DNA from: a virus
Length of the DNA stretch: 31,438 nt
Virus record (IMG/VR): IMGVR_UViG_3300045999_001639
Location: 1-31,438 of that record
Strand: one strand, 5' to 3'
Every line of letters starts with the position of its first letter. Positions within the stretch are counted from its first letter, which is position 1. The notes under the pieces were generated by a model that made no database searches, was not told the origin of the DNA, and saw nothing but the letters and a program-made list of their open reading frames with translations. Positions 16,733 to 23,172 of the stretch are shown here, piece after piece. The position numbers and the translations under genes are program-made.

Positions 16733-16908
16733 TGACTATTCTTGCTTTAGTAATTGGCATCATTGTTGGCTATCTTTGTTTTCACATTGGATTTAAGTTT
16801 GGTGTAATAGCGGCTATGGCTCGCATGGAAGCAATCCGCGTTCAAATGGAAAGCATCTTTAGGGACCTAGAGGACCTAAGTGGTCAATGGACAGAAGATG
16901 ATTTATGA
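16729..16908 (+). CDS. Small single-span membrane protein
   Basis: A 59-residue protein starting at ATG 16729, overlapping the preceding TGA by four bases. The hydrophobic segment ILALVIGIIVGYLCFHIGF is followed by a charged amphipathic tail (MARMEAIRVQMESIFRDLEDLSG). Topology suggests an inner-membrane peptide with a cytoplasmic coil. Function unknown; it lies among DNA-metabolism genes. Confidence 0.6.
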   Translation: MMTILALVIGIIVGYLCFHIGFKFGVIAAMARMEAIRVQMESIFRDLEDLSGQWTEDDL

Positions 16909-17081
16909 GCCACACAATAGAAGAACGCATAGAAACTTTTGCTGAAACCTTAAACAAGCGTTTTGGGTTTAAGAAAAAAGAAGCCAAAGCAATTGCCAAA
17001 GAAGCAATGGAACGGCTTGATAGATATGTAAATACACAAGAAATAATGATTAAAAGAGTTATGGAGAACCGCAAAAAATGA
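16905..17081 (+). CDS. Small basic helical protein
   Basis: The 58-residue product begins at ATG 16905, overlapping the previous stop, and its TGA overlaps the next ATG. It is highly charged and helical (RFGFKKKEAKAIAKEAMERLDRY) with a net positive charge. Tight coupling to the nuclease gene that follows makes it a candidate accessory or DNA-binding subunit, without direct evidence. Confidence 0.55.
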   Translation: MSHTIEERIETFAETLNKRFGFKKKEAKAIAKEAMERLDRYVNTQEIMIKRVMENRKK

Positions 17082-17746
17082 TTGACTTACATAGCGTAGT
17101 AACCAAATCGCTTACGGCTTATGACGGTTCCCGTGACAGGTCACAGCAGGTAGAAATTGGGCCTAGCAGTATTGGCGGTTGTTCTCGCCGTGTATGGCAT
17201 GACTTAAAACGCACACCAAAGGTTAATGAAACTGAGAAGTTAGCGGCAATCCTTGGAACTTTTATTCATGCTGGCATGGAAGAAGCAATTAAGCGTGAGG
17301 ACCCATTTGGTGACAATTACCTGATTGAAATTGAAGTGTCGCATGGAGATTTGAAAGGCCATTGTGACCTTTTTGTAAAAGATGAAGGCCTAGTTGTGGA
17401 TTGGAAAAGCATTAAAAAATCTGGCCTGCGTTACTTTGGGTCAGAACAACAGCGTTATCAAATACATGTTTATGGCTGGCTTTTAGAAAAAAACGGCTAT
17501 GAAGTAAAAGAGGTTTCTCTTGTTGGAATTCCCCGTGATGGCAAGATGGAAGAAATTAAAATTTTTCGTGAACCTTATGACCGCGCACTTGCTGAAGAAG
17601 GTTTGGCGTGGCTAGAAAACATAAAGCAACTTGTTGAAAACAATTCTCCTGCTCCAGCGCCAGAGAAGTTTGCAAAATTTTGTGCAGACTATTGCCCATA
17701 CTTTGACAGGACAGGAGAAGTAGGTTGCCCAAGTATGACGAAATAG
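17078..17746 (+). CDS. Cas4/RecB-like PD-(D/E)XK exonuclease with Fe-S cysteines
   Basis: The 222-residue protein has the nuclease core GHCDLF (His95, Asp97), VVDWKS (Asp108, Lys110) and a downstream QQRYQIHVYGWLL, that is, RecB-motif geometry H-x-D / D-x-K / Q-x-x-x-Y. Cys35 in SSIGGCSRRVW and Cys202, Cys206, Cys217 at the C-terminus form the four-cysteine pattern that holds a 4Fe-4S cluster in Cas4 and AddB. It would process DNA ends for recombination with the annealing protein at 15515. No cas genes or arrays are present, so a CRISPR role is unlikely. Confidence 0.83.
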   Translation: MIDLHSVVTKSLTAYDGSRDRSQQVEIGPSSIGGCSRRVWHDLKRTPKVNETEKLAAILGTFIHAGMEEAIKREDPFGDNYLIEIEVSHGDLKGHCDLFVKDEGLVVDWKSIKKSGLRYFGSEQQRYQIHVYGWLLEKNGYEVKEVSLVGIPRDGKMEEIKIFREPYDRALAEEGLAWLENIKQLVENNSPAPAPEKFAKFCADYCPYFDRTGEVGCPSMTK

Positions 17747-18081
17747 ATTGGGACCAGGCTGAATGTAGAGCGCTTGCAATTCCTACTGATTTATTTTATT
17801 CAGTAGAGGAAGAACGCTCTATCATGCAGTATGACTACATAAATTCATTACGGTCTATTTGCACTGCATGTCCGTTATGGAAAGACTGCCTGACATACGC
17901 TTTTGAACATGAGGATTACGGTGTATGGGGTGGACTTACAGGAGTTGAACGCGTATCTATGCAAAATTATTACAAGTATCCCAACCAGCGTTTACGCGCT
18001 CTAAAAAGCATGAAGGAATTTGGAATTACTTATGTAGAGATAAAGGAGTGCATTGATGGAGCCAATCAGACAGGTTTATAG
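17725..18081 (+). CDS. WhiB-family iron-sulphur transcription regulator
   Basis: Starting at TTG 17725 behind GGAGAAGTAGG, the product is 118 residues. Cys14, Cys46, Cys49 and Cys55 give C-x31-C-x2-C-x5-C, the WhiB iron-sulphur ligand set, followed by GVWGG at 66-70, the family turn that contacts the primary sigma factor. WhiB proteins are specific to Actinobacteria and their phages; phage copies can block or redirect host WhiB-sigma promoters. The basic C-terminus (PNQRLRALKSMKEFG) is a plausible DNA-contact tail. It overlaps the nuclease gene by 22 bases. Confidence 0.93.
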   Translation: MPKYDEIDWDQAECRALAIPTDLFYSVEEERSIMQYDYINSLRSICTACPLWKDCLTYAFEHEDYGVWGGLTGVERVSMQNYYKYPNQRLRALKSMKEFGITYVEIKECIDGANQTGL

Positions 18082-18514
18082 CGATAACCGCCGTGAACAC
18101 ATCATGGCTAATCATCTTTGTCAGATTTTGCCGTGGAAGTTATATGCCACGCCAAAGTTTTATTTTACTGATTTTCATATTCAACGCGTGTATGACAACG
18201 GGCGTGAGAATTACATAGGTGATTTAGAAATTAAATGGCTGAATAGTTCTAGTCAGTATCCCGCCATTTTTCCATACAATAAATTACAGCAAATGCTTAT
18301 TTCGCCACCATATACAGATAACCCTGAGTCCTATAACAGGATTTGTTTTAGGTTCTCAGATGGTCTTATGATGGTTCCAGCAAAAGCGCTTGCACACTTA
18401 GAACCAGTTTTGCATACGCGCAAAGATACAAATGAAACAGATTTTGTAATTTTTGTAAATGTTGCTGACTTTCAAAATTATTTTAGGAACATTGTTGTAA
18501 ACCAGGAGGCATAA
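18056..18514 (+). CDS. Hypothetical early phage protein
   Basis: ATG 18056 is chosen over TTG 18053 because AAAGGAG lies eight bases upstream; the product has 152 residues. It is mixed alpha/beta with several aromatic strands (YATPKFYFTDFHIQRVYDNG, YIGDLEIKWLN, CFRFSDGLMMVPAKALAHL, DFVIFVNVADF). No recognised motif. It begins inside the end of the WhiB gene and precedes the replication initiator, so it belongs to the same early transcript. Confidence 0.65.
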   Translation: MEPIRQVYSDNRREHIMANHLCQILPWKLYATPKFYFTDFHIQRVYDNGRENYIGDLEIKWLNSSSQYPAIFPYNKLQQMLISPPYTDNPESYNRICFRFSDGLMMVPAKALAHLEPVLHTRKDTNETDFVIFVNVADFQNYFRNIVVNQEA

Positions 18515-19327
18515 ATGAGCATCATAAGAAGCCCAAGATTAGAAAGTAATTTTTCCGTTATCTCAAATTCCGTCATTAGAGATAACCGCCTAAGTTATCG
18601 GGCGCGTGGAGTTCTTCTAGAGATACTTTCACGCCCTGATAATTGGCGCGTTTCAGGTGACTCATTGGCCCGTTCTGGCAAAGAAGGCCGTGATGCAATT
18701 TTGACTGCGTTAAAAGAATTACGGGATTGCGGCTACATACGCACTGTTGTTGAGCGCCTACCAAACGGAACTTTTGAAACCAAGAACTTTGTTTTTGATA
18801 CACCACAAGATGTAGTGCCGAACCCTGGAAATCCCACTACGGTTAGTGTTGCAGAACCGAACCCTGGAAAACCGAACCCTGGAAAACCGAAGTCGGATAA
18901 TCAGGGTTCTTTAGAAGAACTATCTAAGAAGAACTTAGATATAAACCAGTTTGATGAATTTTGGAAAATTTATCCTTTGAAGGTTGCAAAGCAAGCGGCA
19001 ATGAAAGCCTATGAAAAAGCATTGGCACACGCTTCACCAGAGATAATCATTAAAGGCGCTCAGGCCTATGCCACAGACGCGAACAGGGTTCCTGCCTATA
19101 CAGCCCACCCTGCTACTTGGTTAAACGCTCACAGGTGGCTTGATGACGCTTTACCTGCAAGAGAAAAAACTGTTGAAGAAAAGAAGTTAGAAGAATTACG
19201 GTTGTCCCGTGAAAAAGCAGAACGCGAGCGCTTAGAAACAGAACGCTGGAAACAAGAATTAGAGCAAGCCCGCCGTAATGCCGCGCCTATGCCAGAAACA
19301 TTACGGTCTTTATTAAAGAACATGTGA
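18515..19327 (+). CDS. Replication initiator/replisome organiser (winged-helix)
   Basis: The 270-residue protein starts at ATG 18515 after ACCAGGAGGCATAA. Residues 15-95 form a winged-helix domain (LSYRARGVLLEILSRPDNWRVSGDSLARSGKEGRDAILTALKELRDCGYI). Residues 105-125 are a Pro/Gly linker with NPGNP and NPGKPNPGKP repeats. Residues 143-212 (FDEFWKIYP, KAYEKAL, HPATWLNAHRWLD) are the usual C-terminal block of phage replication proteins, followed by a charged helix. It would bind the origin and load the host helicase. Repeats in the linker DNA look like origin iterons. Confidence 0.8.
   Translation: MSIIRSPRLESNFSVISNSVIRDNRLSYRARGVLLEILSRPDNWRVSGDSLARSGKEGRDAILTALKELRDCGYIRTVVERLPNGTFETKNFVFDTPQDVVPNPGNPTTVSVAEPNPGKPNPGKPKSDNQGSLEELSKKNLDINQFDEFWKIYPLKVAKQAAMKAYEKALAHASPEIIIKGAQAYATDANRVPAYTAHPATWLNAHRWLDDALPAREKTVEEKKLEELRLSREKAERERLETERWKQELEQARRNAAPMPETLRSLLKNM
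18818..18909 (+). repeat. Iteron-like repeats inside the initiator gene, candidate replication origin
   Basis: CCGAACCCTGGAAA occurs at 18818-18831, 18857-18870 and 18872-18885, the last two in a 15-base tandem. An inverted copy of its core (CAGGGTTC) is at 18902-18909, with another at 19084-19091. An A+T-rich stretch follows. Lambda-like phages have their origin as iterons within the initiator gene, between its DNA-binding and C-terminal domains, just as here. Confidence 0.55.
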
Positions 19328-19349
19328 GCCACGCATCAATTATGAATAA

Positions 19350-19386
19350 CAGTTACACTAATCCGTAATCATTATCCGTAAGGAGT
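19350..19386 (+). promoter_or_regulatory. CCGTAAT-containing leader before 19391
   Basis: ATCCGTAATCATTATCCGTAAGGAG contains ATCCGTAAT (19361-19369), the element also found in the promoter units at 20007 and 20969. No clear -35 box. CCGTAAGGAG at 19376-19385 supplies the RBS for ATG 19391. Confidence 0.35.
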
Positions 19387-19390
19387 AAGA

Positions 19391-19582
19391 ATGGCTACTG
19401 TAACTTCAATACCAGCATCTAATGTTATTTGCGGTGACAATGTTGTAATTAACAACAACACTTACACTGTTAAATACATTGATGGTCCAGACAAAATTGG
19501 AACCTATGACTTAAATGTTATTGACCAATTTGGAAATCCTCATATTGAAATAGTGACAGGTTTAGTTACAATTTCTTTGTGA
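19391..19582 (+). CDS. Small hypothetical protein
   Basis: A 63-residue product with alternating beta strands (NVICGDNVVINNNTYTVKYIDG, YDLNVIDQFGNPHIEIVTGLVTI), resembling a small SH3-like or beta-barrel fold. It is preceded by AAGGAGTAAGA and its TGA overlaps the GTG of rusA, so it is coupled to that gene. Function unknown. Confidence 0.6.
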   Translation: MATVTSIPASNVICGDNVVINNNTYTVKYIDGPDKIGTYDLNVIDQFGNPHIEIVTGLVTISL

Positions 19583-19968
19583 TAAATTTTAATGTAGATG
19601 GGCAACCTGTTCCGCAAGGTTCAATGAAAGTAATCAACGGACATGTTATTCATTCACAAGGTTCAGCGCTCGCCGCATGGCGTTCTGCAATAGCGCTATC
19701 CGCAAAATTGGCTGGAGCCAAACCACATCTTGAACCAGTAGAAATTGAGATGGATTTTACGGTGGCCCGCCCAAAGACCGTGACCCGTCAGGAGCCAACG
19801 GTTCCTCCTGATTTGGACAAATTGGTGCGTGGGGTTCTAGATGCCCTGACCGCCATTGCCTACCGTGATGACGCTCAGGTGACCCGTATAACGGCTTCTA
19901 AGGCCTATGGGGACACGCCTGGCGTGAGCGTGAGCGTAGGAGCCAGATTGCCTGAAAACCTGGCCTGA
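19579..19968 (+). CDS. rusA: RusA-family Holliday junction resolvase
   Basis: The 129-residue protein starts at GTG 19579. It has the RusA order: INFNVDGQPVPQGSM at the N-terminus, VARPKTVTRQEPTVPPDLDKLVRGVLDAL (Asp78, Asp80, Lys81, Asp88) and AYRDDAQV (Asp97, Asp98). These acidic residues are the metal ligands of the family, which cuts four-way DNA junctions. Length is within the usual 100-140 range. It would resolve recombination or replication intermediates before packaging. Confidence 0.87.
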   Translation: MINFNVDGQPVPQGSMKVINGHVIHSQGSALAAWRSAIALSAKLAGAKPHLEPVEIEMDFTVARPKTVTRQEPTVPPDLDKLVRGVLDALTAIAYRDDAQVTRITASKAYGDTPGVSVSVGARLPENLA

Positions 19969-20006
19969 ACCGTGTGACCAAGGACACATAAACATTTAAC
20001 ACAAAA

Positions 20007-20064
20007 GGTTCTTGTATTTGTGCCACATATCCGTAATACTTCTGCCATAGGAACAAGGAGTTCC
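20007..20064 (+). promoter_or_regulatory. Early promoter unit A with 5' hairpin
   Basis: GGTTCTTGTATTTGTGCCACATATCCGTAATACTT aligns with unit B at 20969 at most positions. TTGTAT (20012-20017) is a possible -35 box and TAATAC (20034-20039) a -10 at spacing 16. The hairpin GGAAC-AAGGA-GTTCC (20050-20064) lies 39 bases after CTTGTA, next to the expected transcript start. Confidence 0.62.
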
Positions 20065-20081
20065 AAGGAAGAAGGCGCAAG

Positions 20082-20441
20082 ATGAACACAGCAATTAACG
20101 GAACAGTTGGAACACATTTTAACCACACTACAAAAGCAGAATACCGTTGCTTTGAAACAGATAATTTGTTTGGTGAGAAATACCAAGCAAAACAAAACAA
20201 TACATTTGGACACACATTTTTATCTTGTGTGTTTTGTGGTCGCGACACATCAAAGCAAGGCAAATCAAGCGGCGTAATGGTTGGCGCAGGTGGCGCACTT
20301 ATTGTTCACCCTGAAGATTATGAAATTGCAACTGATGGCGGTGCAATGGGCTGGTTCCCAGTTGGTTCAGAATGTATCAAGTCAGTGCCAGCAGAATTCC
20401 GCATAGCCAATATTTATGATGACAAAGTGAATGGGGTGTGA
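20082..20441 (+). CDS. Hypothetical early protein with CxxC motif
   Basis: The 119-residue protein starts at ATG 20082, first gene after promoter unit A. It has SCVFCGRDTSKQGKSSGVMVGAGGALIVHPED and MGWFPVGSECIKSVP. The single C-x-x-C with a later Cys could bind a metal. The phrase GxEC....P with PVGSEC is common in phage early proteins of this kind. Its first 13 bases (ATGAACACAGCAA) are identical to those of the gene behind unit B. Confidence 0.62.
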   Translation: MNTAINGTVGTHFNHTTKAEYRCFETDNLFGEKYQAKQNNTFGHTFLSCVFCGRDTSKQGKSSGVMVGAGGALIVHPEDYEIATDGGAMGWFPVGSECIKSVPAEFRIANIYDDKVNGV

Positions 20442-20447
20442 TTAAAA

Positions 20448-20615
20448 ATGATTACTTACAAAGATAAAAACGGACAAACAAAATATTGGAAAACACAAGG
20501 CGGCGCTTGGAATTTTGCTAATAAATTGAATGAAGATTTAACAGATGGTATGTGGACATTTGAAAACGAATATCAAAAAGGTTTTTACCTTGAATTCAAG
20601 AAAGACGGTAACTAA
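20448..20615 (+). CDS. Small hypothetical protein
   Basis: A 55-residue product, basic and aromatic (ITYKDKNGQTKYWKTQGGAWNFANKLNEDL, MWTFENEYQKGFYLEFKK). No recognised motif. Clean start ATG 20448; the preceding gene ends at 20441. Codon use is like that of its neighbours. Confidence 0.55.
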   Translation: MITYKDKNGQTKYWKTQGGAWNFANKLNEDLTDGMWTFENEYQKGFYLEFKKDGN

Positions 20616-20617
20616 TT

Positions 20618-20758
20618 ATGGAGATGTGTGACCAATGCGGCAACAACGCTTACCTTTCTGTCACCTGGGGCAAATACCAGGACTCAGAAGGTAAGGCTAA
20701 ATTTTGGCGGGCGTTGCTTTGCGCCGATTGCAAGAAAGAGGTCCTGGCCCATGCGTGA
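20618..20758 (+). CDS. Small zinc-ribbon protein
   Basis: A 46-residue product beginning MEMCDQCGNNAYLSV and ending LLCADCKKEVLAHA. The two C-x-x-C pairs separated by 30 residues form a zinc-ribbon. Its last eight bases overlap the start of the next gene. Probably a nucleic acid or protein-binding peptide. Confidence 0.6.
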   Translation: MEMCDQCGNNAYLSVTWGKYQDSEGKAKFWRALLCADCKKEVLAHA

Positions 20759-20939
20759 GCGCACCTACATCTTCTATCCAGCGCCAGGAGGCGGCAAATG
20801 GCATACCGTGGACAGGATTACAGGCCAGGCCACCTGCCACAACGCCCTAATGGACACTCAGGCTGACCCAATCCATGTCAGCCCGTTCCAGACCGATTTC
20901 CACCCGCTTCTATGCCGCCGTTGCCTGGGCAAAAAGTGA
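20751..20939 (+). CDS. Small Cys-containing hypothetical protein
   Basis: ATG 20751 (ATGCGTGA overlap with the preceding stop) is the likely start rather than GTG 20628, which lies in the preceding gene. The 62-residue product includes CHNALMDTQADPIHV and ends LLCRRCLGKK. Base composition is more G+C-rich than its surroundings (20600-20940), a hint of separate origin. Confidence 0.58.
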   Translation: MRERTYIFYPAPGGGKWHTVDRITGQATCHNALMDTQADPIHVSPFQTDFHPLLCRRCLGKK

Positions 20940-20968
20940 CCCAACACACACCCTTAAATAGCACAAAT

Positions 20969-21027
20969 GGTGCTTGTAATTGTTCCAAAAATCCGTAATA
21001 CTTATCCCAACCAAAGGGCGCAGGCCC
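20969..21027 (+). promoter_or_regulatory. Early promoter unit B with 5' hairpin
   Basis: GGTGCTTGTAATTGTTCCAAAAATCCGTAATACTTATCC parallels unit A. TTGTAA (20974-20979) and TAATAC (20996-21001) lie 16 apart. The hairpin GGGC-GCAG-GCCC (21016-21027) starts 43 bases after CTTGTA. An RBS, CCAGGAGGCAACAA, and ATG 21048 follow. Confidence 0.62.
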
Positions 21028-21047
21028 ACTAGACCAGGAGGCAACAA

Positions 21048-21350
21048 ATGAACACAGCAACAGTAACAACAAAAGCAAACGCAACTGTAATTAGTAAACT
21101 TCTTAAAGCACAAGGTTTTCGCCGTAGCACATCAGCAACTACAAAAATTCGCGGATACCACATTGTTTCAGAAGGTTTTGAAGTAACACAATCTTTTAAC
21201 ACAGTAGTAGTTGAATATCATTACTCACGCACAAGTCAAGAATTTAACCAACTTGACCAAATTATGTTTTTTTTAGAAAACAAAGGTTATGCAGTTAAAG
21301 CATTTGGTGGTTCTTTTGTTAAGTTAGCGGTAACAAAGGTAGGTGCATAA
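21048..21350 (+). CDS. Hypothetical early protein
   Basis: A 100-residue protein, first gene after promoter unit B. It starts NTATVTTKANATVISKLLKAQGFRRSTSATTKIRGYHIVSEGFEV and continues with beta-strand sequence (VVVEYHYSRTSQEFNQLDQIMFFLENKGYAVKAFGG). The second half looks like a small alpha/beta domain. No family recognised. Confidence 0.62.
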   Translation: MNTATVTTKANATVISKLLKAQGFRRSTSATTKIRGYHIVSEGFEVTQSFNTVVVEYHYSRTSQEFNQLDQIMFFLENKGYAVKAFGGSFVKLAVTKVGA

Positions 21351-21352
21351 AC

Positions 21353-21499
21353 ATGGTTACAACAACACAAACAGTAAAGATTGATTTGAATGATGCCGCT
21401 TTTTTAGCGGCATTAGTCACACAATATATTGCAAAAGGAAATAACACAGACCATTTGCAAAAATTAGTTCAGCACCTAACACCAAAGGCAGGGTGCTAA
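21353..21499 (+). CDS. Small hypothetical protein
   Basis: A 48-residue product two bases after the preceding stop. Helical, with ITKYI-like sequence DAAFLAALVTQYIAKGNNTDHLQKLVQHL. Its coding sequence contains a perfect 7-bp inverted repeat with a T-run loop (21393-21413). Function unknown. Confidence 0.52.
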   Translation: MVTTTQTVKIDLNDAAFLAALVTQYIAKGNNTDHLQKLVQHLTPKAGC

Positions 21500-21501
21500 T
21501 A

Positions 21502-21798
21502 ATGGCAAGCAACATTATTAAAGACTTGCCAATAGATATTGGTGATGTCTATGAACTAATCAAGGAAGCGCTTACTGAAACAATTCAAAACATTGAGTTG
21601 TATGACATTGGTGATGATTGCAATTCCACTTTTGATACTGAAGAAGTTACGGTCAAATATAAAGACGGACAGTTTTTTGCAACCATAGCCTTGCAACGCA
21701 CTGAAGGTAAATTTGTAAGCAATGACGATATTGAAGAAGCGTTTATTGCGGCAATGGCTAATGAAAAAATGACAATAGATGTGGAGATACAGGCATGA
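21502..21798 (+). CDS. Hypothetical acidic early protein
   Basis: ATG 21502 is preferred to GTG 21493, which sits in the upstream gene; the product has 98 residues. It has a helical N-terminus (IGDVYELIKEALTETIQNIELYDIGDD) and a strand-rich middle (VTVKYKDGQFFATIALQR), then DDIEEAFIAAMANEKMTIDVEIQA. Strongly acidic overall. No motif recognised; could be a DNA mimic, without proof. Confidence 0.58.
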   Translation: MASNIIKDLPIDIGDVYELIKEALTETIQNIELYDIGDDCNSTFDTEEVTVKYKDGQFFATIALQRTEGKFVSNDDIEEAFIAAMANEKMTIDVEIQA

Positions 21799-21902
21799 AT
21801 TGTCCTATATGCAAAATAGATACAGCACCAACACAATTGCGCAAGGCTGGAATGTGTAAAGTTTGCGCAAAAAAACAACTAAAAAACATGGAGGCAAAAT
21901 AA
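21795..21902 (+). CDS. Very small zinc-ribbon protein
   Basis: A 35-residue product, MNCPICKIDT...GMCKVCAKKQLKNMEAK. Two C-x-x-C pairs separated by 14 residues make a compact zinc-ribbon. ATG overlaps the preceding TGA, and the stop overlaps the next ATG (TAATG), so three genes are coupled. Confidence 0.6.
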   Translation: MNCPICKIDTAPTQLRKAGMCKVCAKKQLKNMEAK

Positions 21903-22081
21903 TGCGGTTCAAAGTAGAAATGTTCATTGACAAGGAAGAATTTAATATTCCTATCAATAAATCTAAGTCAATGATTAACGCGCTACAGCGTGAGCAAATT
22001 CTAGAAATGGTTGAGCAAGCGCTACCTGGAGTTTGGGTAACCAAAGTCCGTAAGGTCCATGATGAACGGACATGTCAATGA
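21902..22081 (+). CDS. Small hypothetical protein
   Basis: ATG 21902 behind ATGGAGGCAAAATA gives 59 residues; the start at 21863 lies in the upstream gene. The sequence RFKVEMFIDKEEFNIPINKSKSMINALQREQILEMVEQALPGVWVTKVRKVHDE reads as beta-alpha-beta. No recognised family. Confidence 0.55.
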   Translation: MRFKVEMFIDKEEFNIPINKSKSMINALQREQILEMVEQALPGVWVTKVRKVHDERTCQ

Positions 22082-22227
22082 AACTTACAAAGCGTGGAAA
22101 ACGCGTAAGAGCAGTTTTAATCCTTGCGGCGGTTGTTGGTGGTTATTGGCTTCTTAACCACATTTGGTGGGTTGGTGACCACTACTGTTTTGGTGACATG
22201 GTTGAATGTTATTTTGGAGGCGAATAA
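22078..22227 (+). CDS. Small membrane protein
   Basis: A 49-residue product with a basic N-terminus (KLTKRGKRVRA), one span (VLILAAVVGGYWLL) and an aromatic C-terminus (NHIWWVGDHYCFGDMVECYFGGE). The ATGA and TAATG overlaps couple it to genes on either side. A membrane peptide next to a secreted protein gene suggests an envelope function. Confidence 0.55.
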   Translation: MKLTKRGKRVRAVLILAAVVGGYWLLNHIWWVGDHYCFGDMVECYFGGE

Positions 22228-22775
22228 TGAAAAAGATTATATTGGGAGTTGCTTTATCACTTATTTCAACACACGCTTGGGCTAATGACACAACAGCGCA
22301 AGGAGCATGGGTAAAGGTAGATGCCAACGGCAACGCTATAGGTGGAGCAATTGTCTGTTCTACAGATGTTTGCGGTGACAGCAATTCACCTTATGCAAAA
22401 GCAACGCTAGGTGCAGGTGAGCAATATGTTTTACAAGCCAAGGCTGACCCTGTAACTAACAATGTTGCAGGCATTGGCAACAACAATCCCAACACTCAGG
22501 TGCAAGTAAACATACCTACACAGGAATGGACAATTACACGGACAAATACAGTGACACCCGTAGAACCTGTAATTATTAACGGTCATCAAATAACTTCTTA
22601 CACTTTTGAAACAGTAGATAAATTTACTGCTGACACGGCTCCTTGGGTTTTTCCACCAGTTATTGATGTAGTAGCGCTTGAAACAACAACAGTTGTAAGC
22701 GCGTCAATTACATCAAAAACGCTAAATGCTAAAAAAATCAAATCAAAAACTAAAAAGAAGGCGGCAAAAAAATGA
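22227..22775 (+). CDS. Secreted phage protein with signal peptide
   Basis: ATG 22227 after GGAGGCGAATA is preferred over 22206. The 182-residue product begins with a signal peptide, KKIILGVALSLISTHAWA, with cleavage expected at AWA/ND. The mature N-terminal part (GAWVKVDANGNAIGGAIVCSTDVCGDSNSPYAKATLGAGEQYVLQAKAD) contains two cysteines that could form a disulphide. The C-terminus is Lys/Thr-rich and ends KSKTKKKAAKK. I recall similar proteins in aquatic phages but not their function. Confidence 0.65.
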   Translation: MKKIILGVALSLISTHAWANDTTAQGAWVKVDANGNAIGGAIVCSTDVCGDSNSPYAKATLGAGEQYVLQAKADPVTNNVAGIGNNNPNTQVQVNIPTQEWTITRTNTVTPVEPVIINGHQITSYTFETVDKFTADTAPWVFPPVIDVVALETTTVVSASITSKTLNAKKIKSKTKKKAAKK

Positions 22776-22957
22776 CAGACACAAATGTAGAAATGTTTTT
22801 ATTAGTCACAGGCAAGGCAATGATTAAAGCGGCTGAAAGCAATGACCCTGACATGCAACTTGATGTAATTAAAAACTTTAATAATGTTGCTCAAACTTGG
22901 GAGAACAAGGCTTTTAATGCGGCTTACAAAAACATGCTAGAAAGCAGGGAGTCATGA
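22772..22957 (+). CDS. Small hypothetical protein
   Basis: A 61-residue, helical product (VEMFLLVTGKAMIKAAESNDPDMQLDVIKNFNNVAQTWENKAFNAAYKNML). Start overlaps the previous stop. No motif recognised. Confidence 0.52.
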   Translation: MTDTNVEMFLLVTGKAMIKAAESNDPDMQLDVIKNFNNVAQTWENKAFNAAYKNMLESRES

Positions 22958-23172
22958 CACCAGGATTTAGCATGATGGGTTCTGGCATCTATTCCACAAC
23001 CGTAACTTTAGAAATTGTTTGCGCTGAGCAATGTAATGATTGTGCAGAAAATTACAGTTGCAAAGGGTTATGGGAAGAAGATTTTGAAACTGATGATTGG
23101 GGCAATGTTGAGCAAGAAGTGACATGCAAAGAATGTGAACACACCATAACCGTAAGAAGGGAAAGTGAATGA
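22954..23172 (+). CDS. Small Cys-rich zinc-finger-like protein
   Basis: A 72-residue product with CAEQCNDCAENYSC in the middle and EVTCKECEHTITVR near the end, six cysteines in all. Two knuckle-like pairs suggest metal binding. ATGA overlaps on both sides place it in the same translationally coupled string. Confidence 0.58.
   Translation: MTPGFSMMGSGIYSTTVTLEIVCAEQCNDCAENYSCKGLWEEDFETDDWGNVEQEVTCKECEHTITVRRESE

Noticed and set aside
17078-17746. Cas4 as part of a CRISPR system
   Set aside because: No cas1, cas2 or repeat array; Cas4-like nucleases are common phage recombination enzymes.
19898-20263. Minus-strand frames across the 20.0 kb intergenic promoter
   Set aside because: They run through promoter unit A and the start of two forward genes and resemble no protein family.
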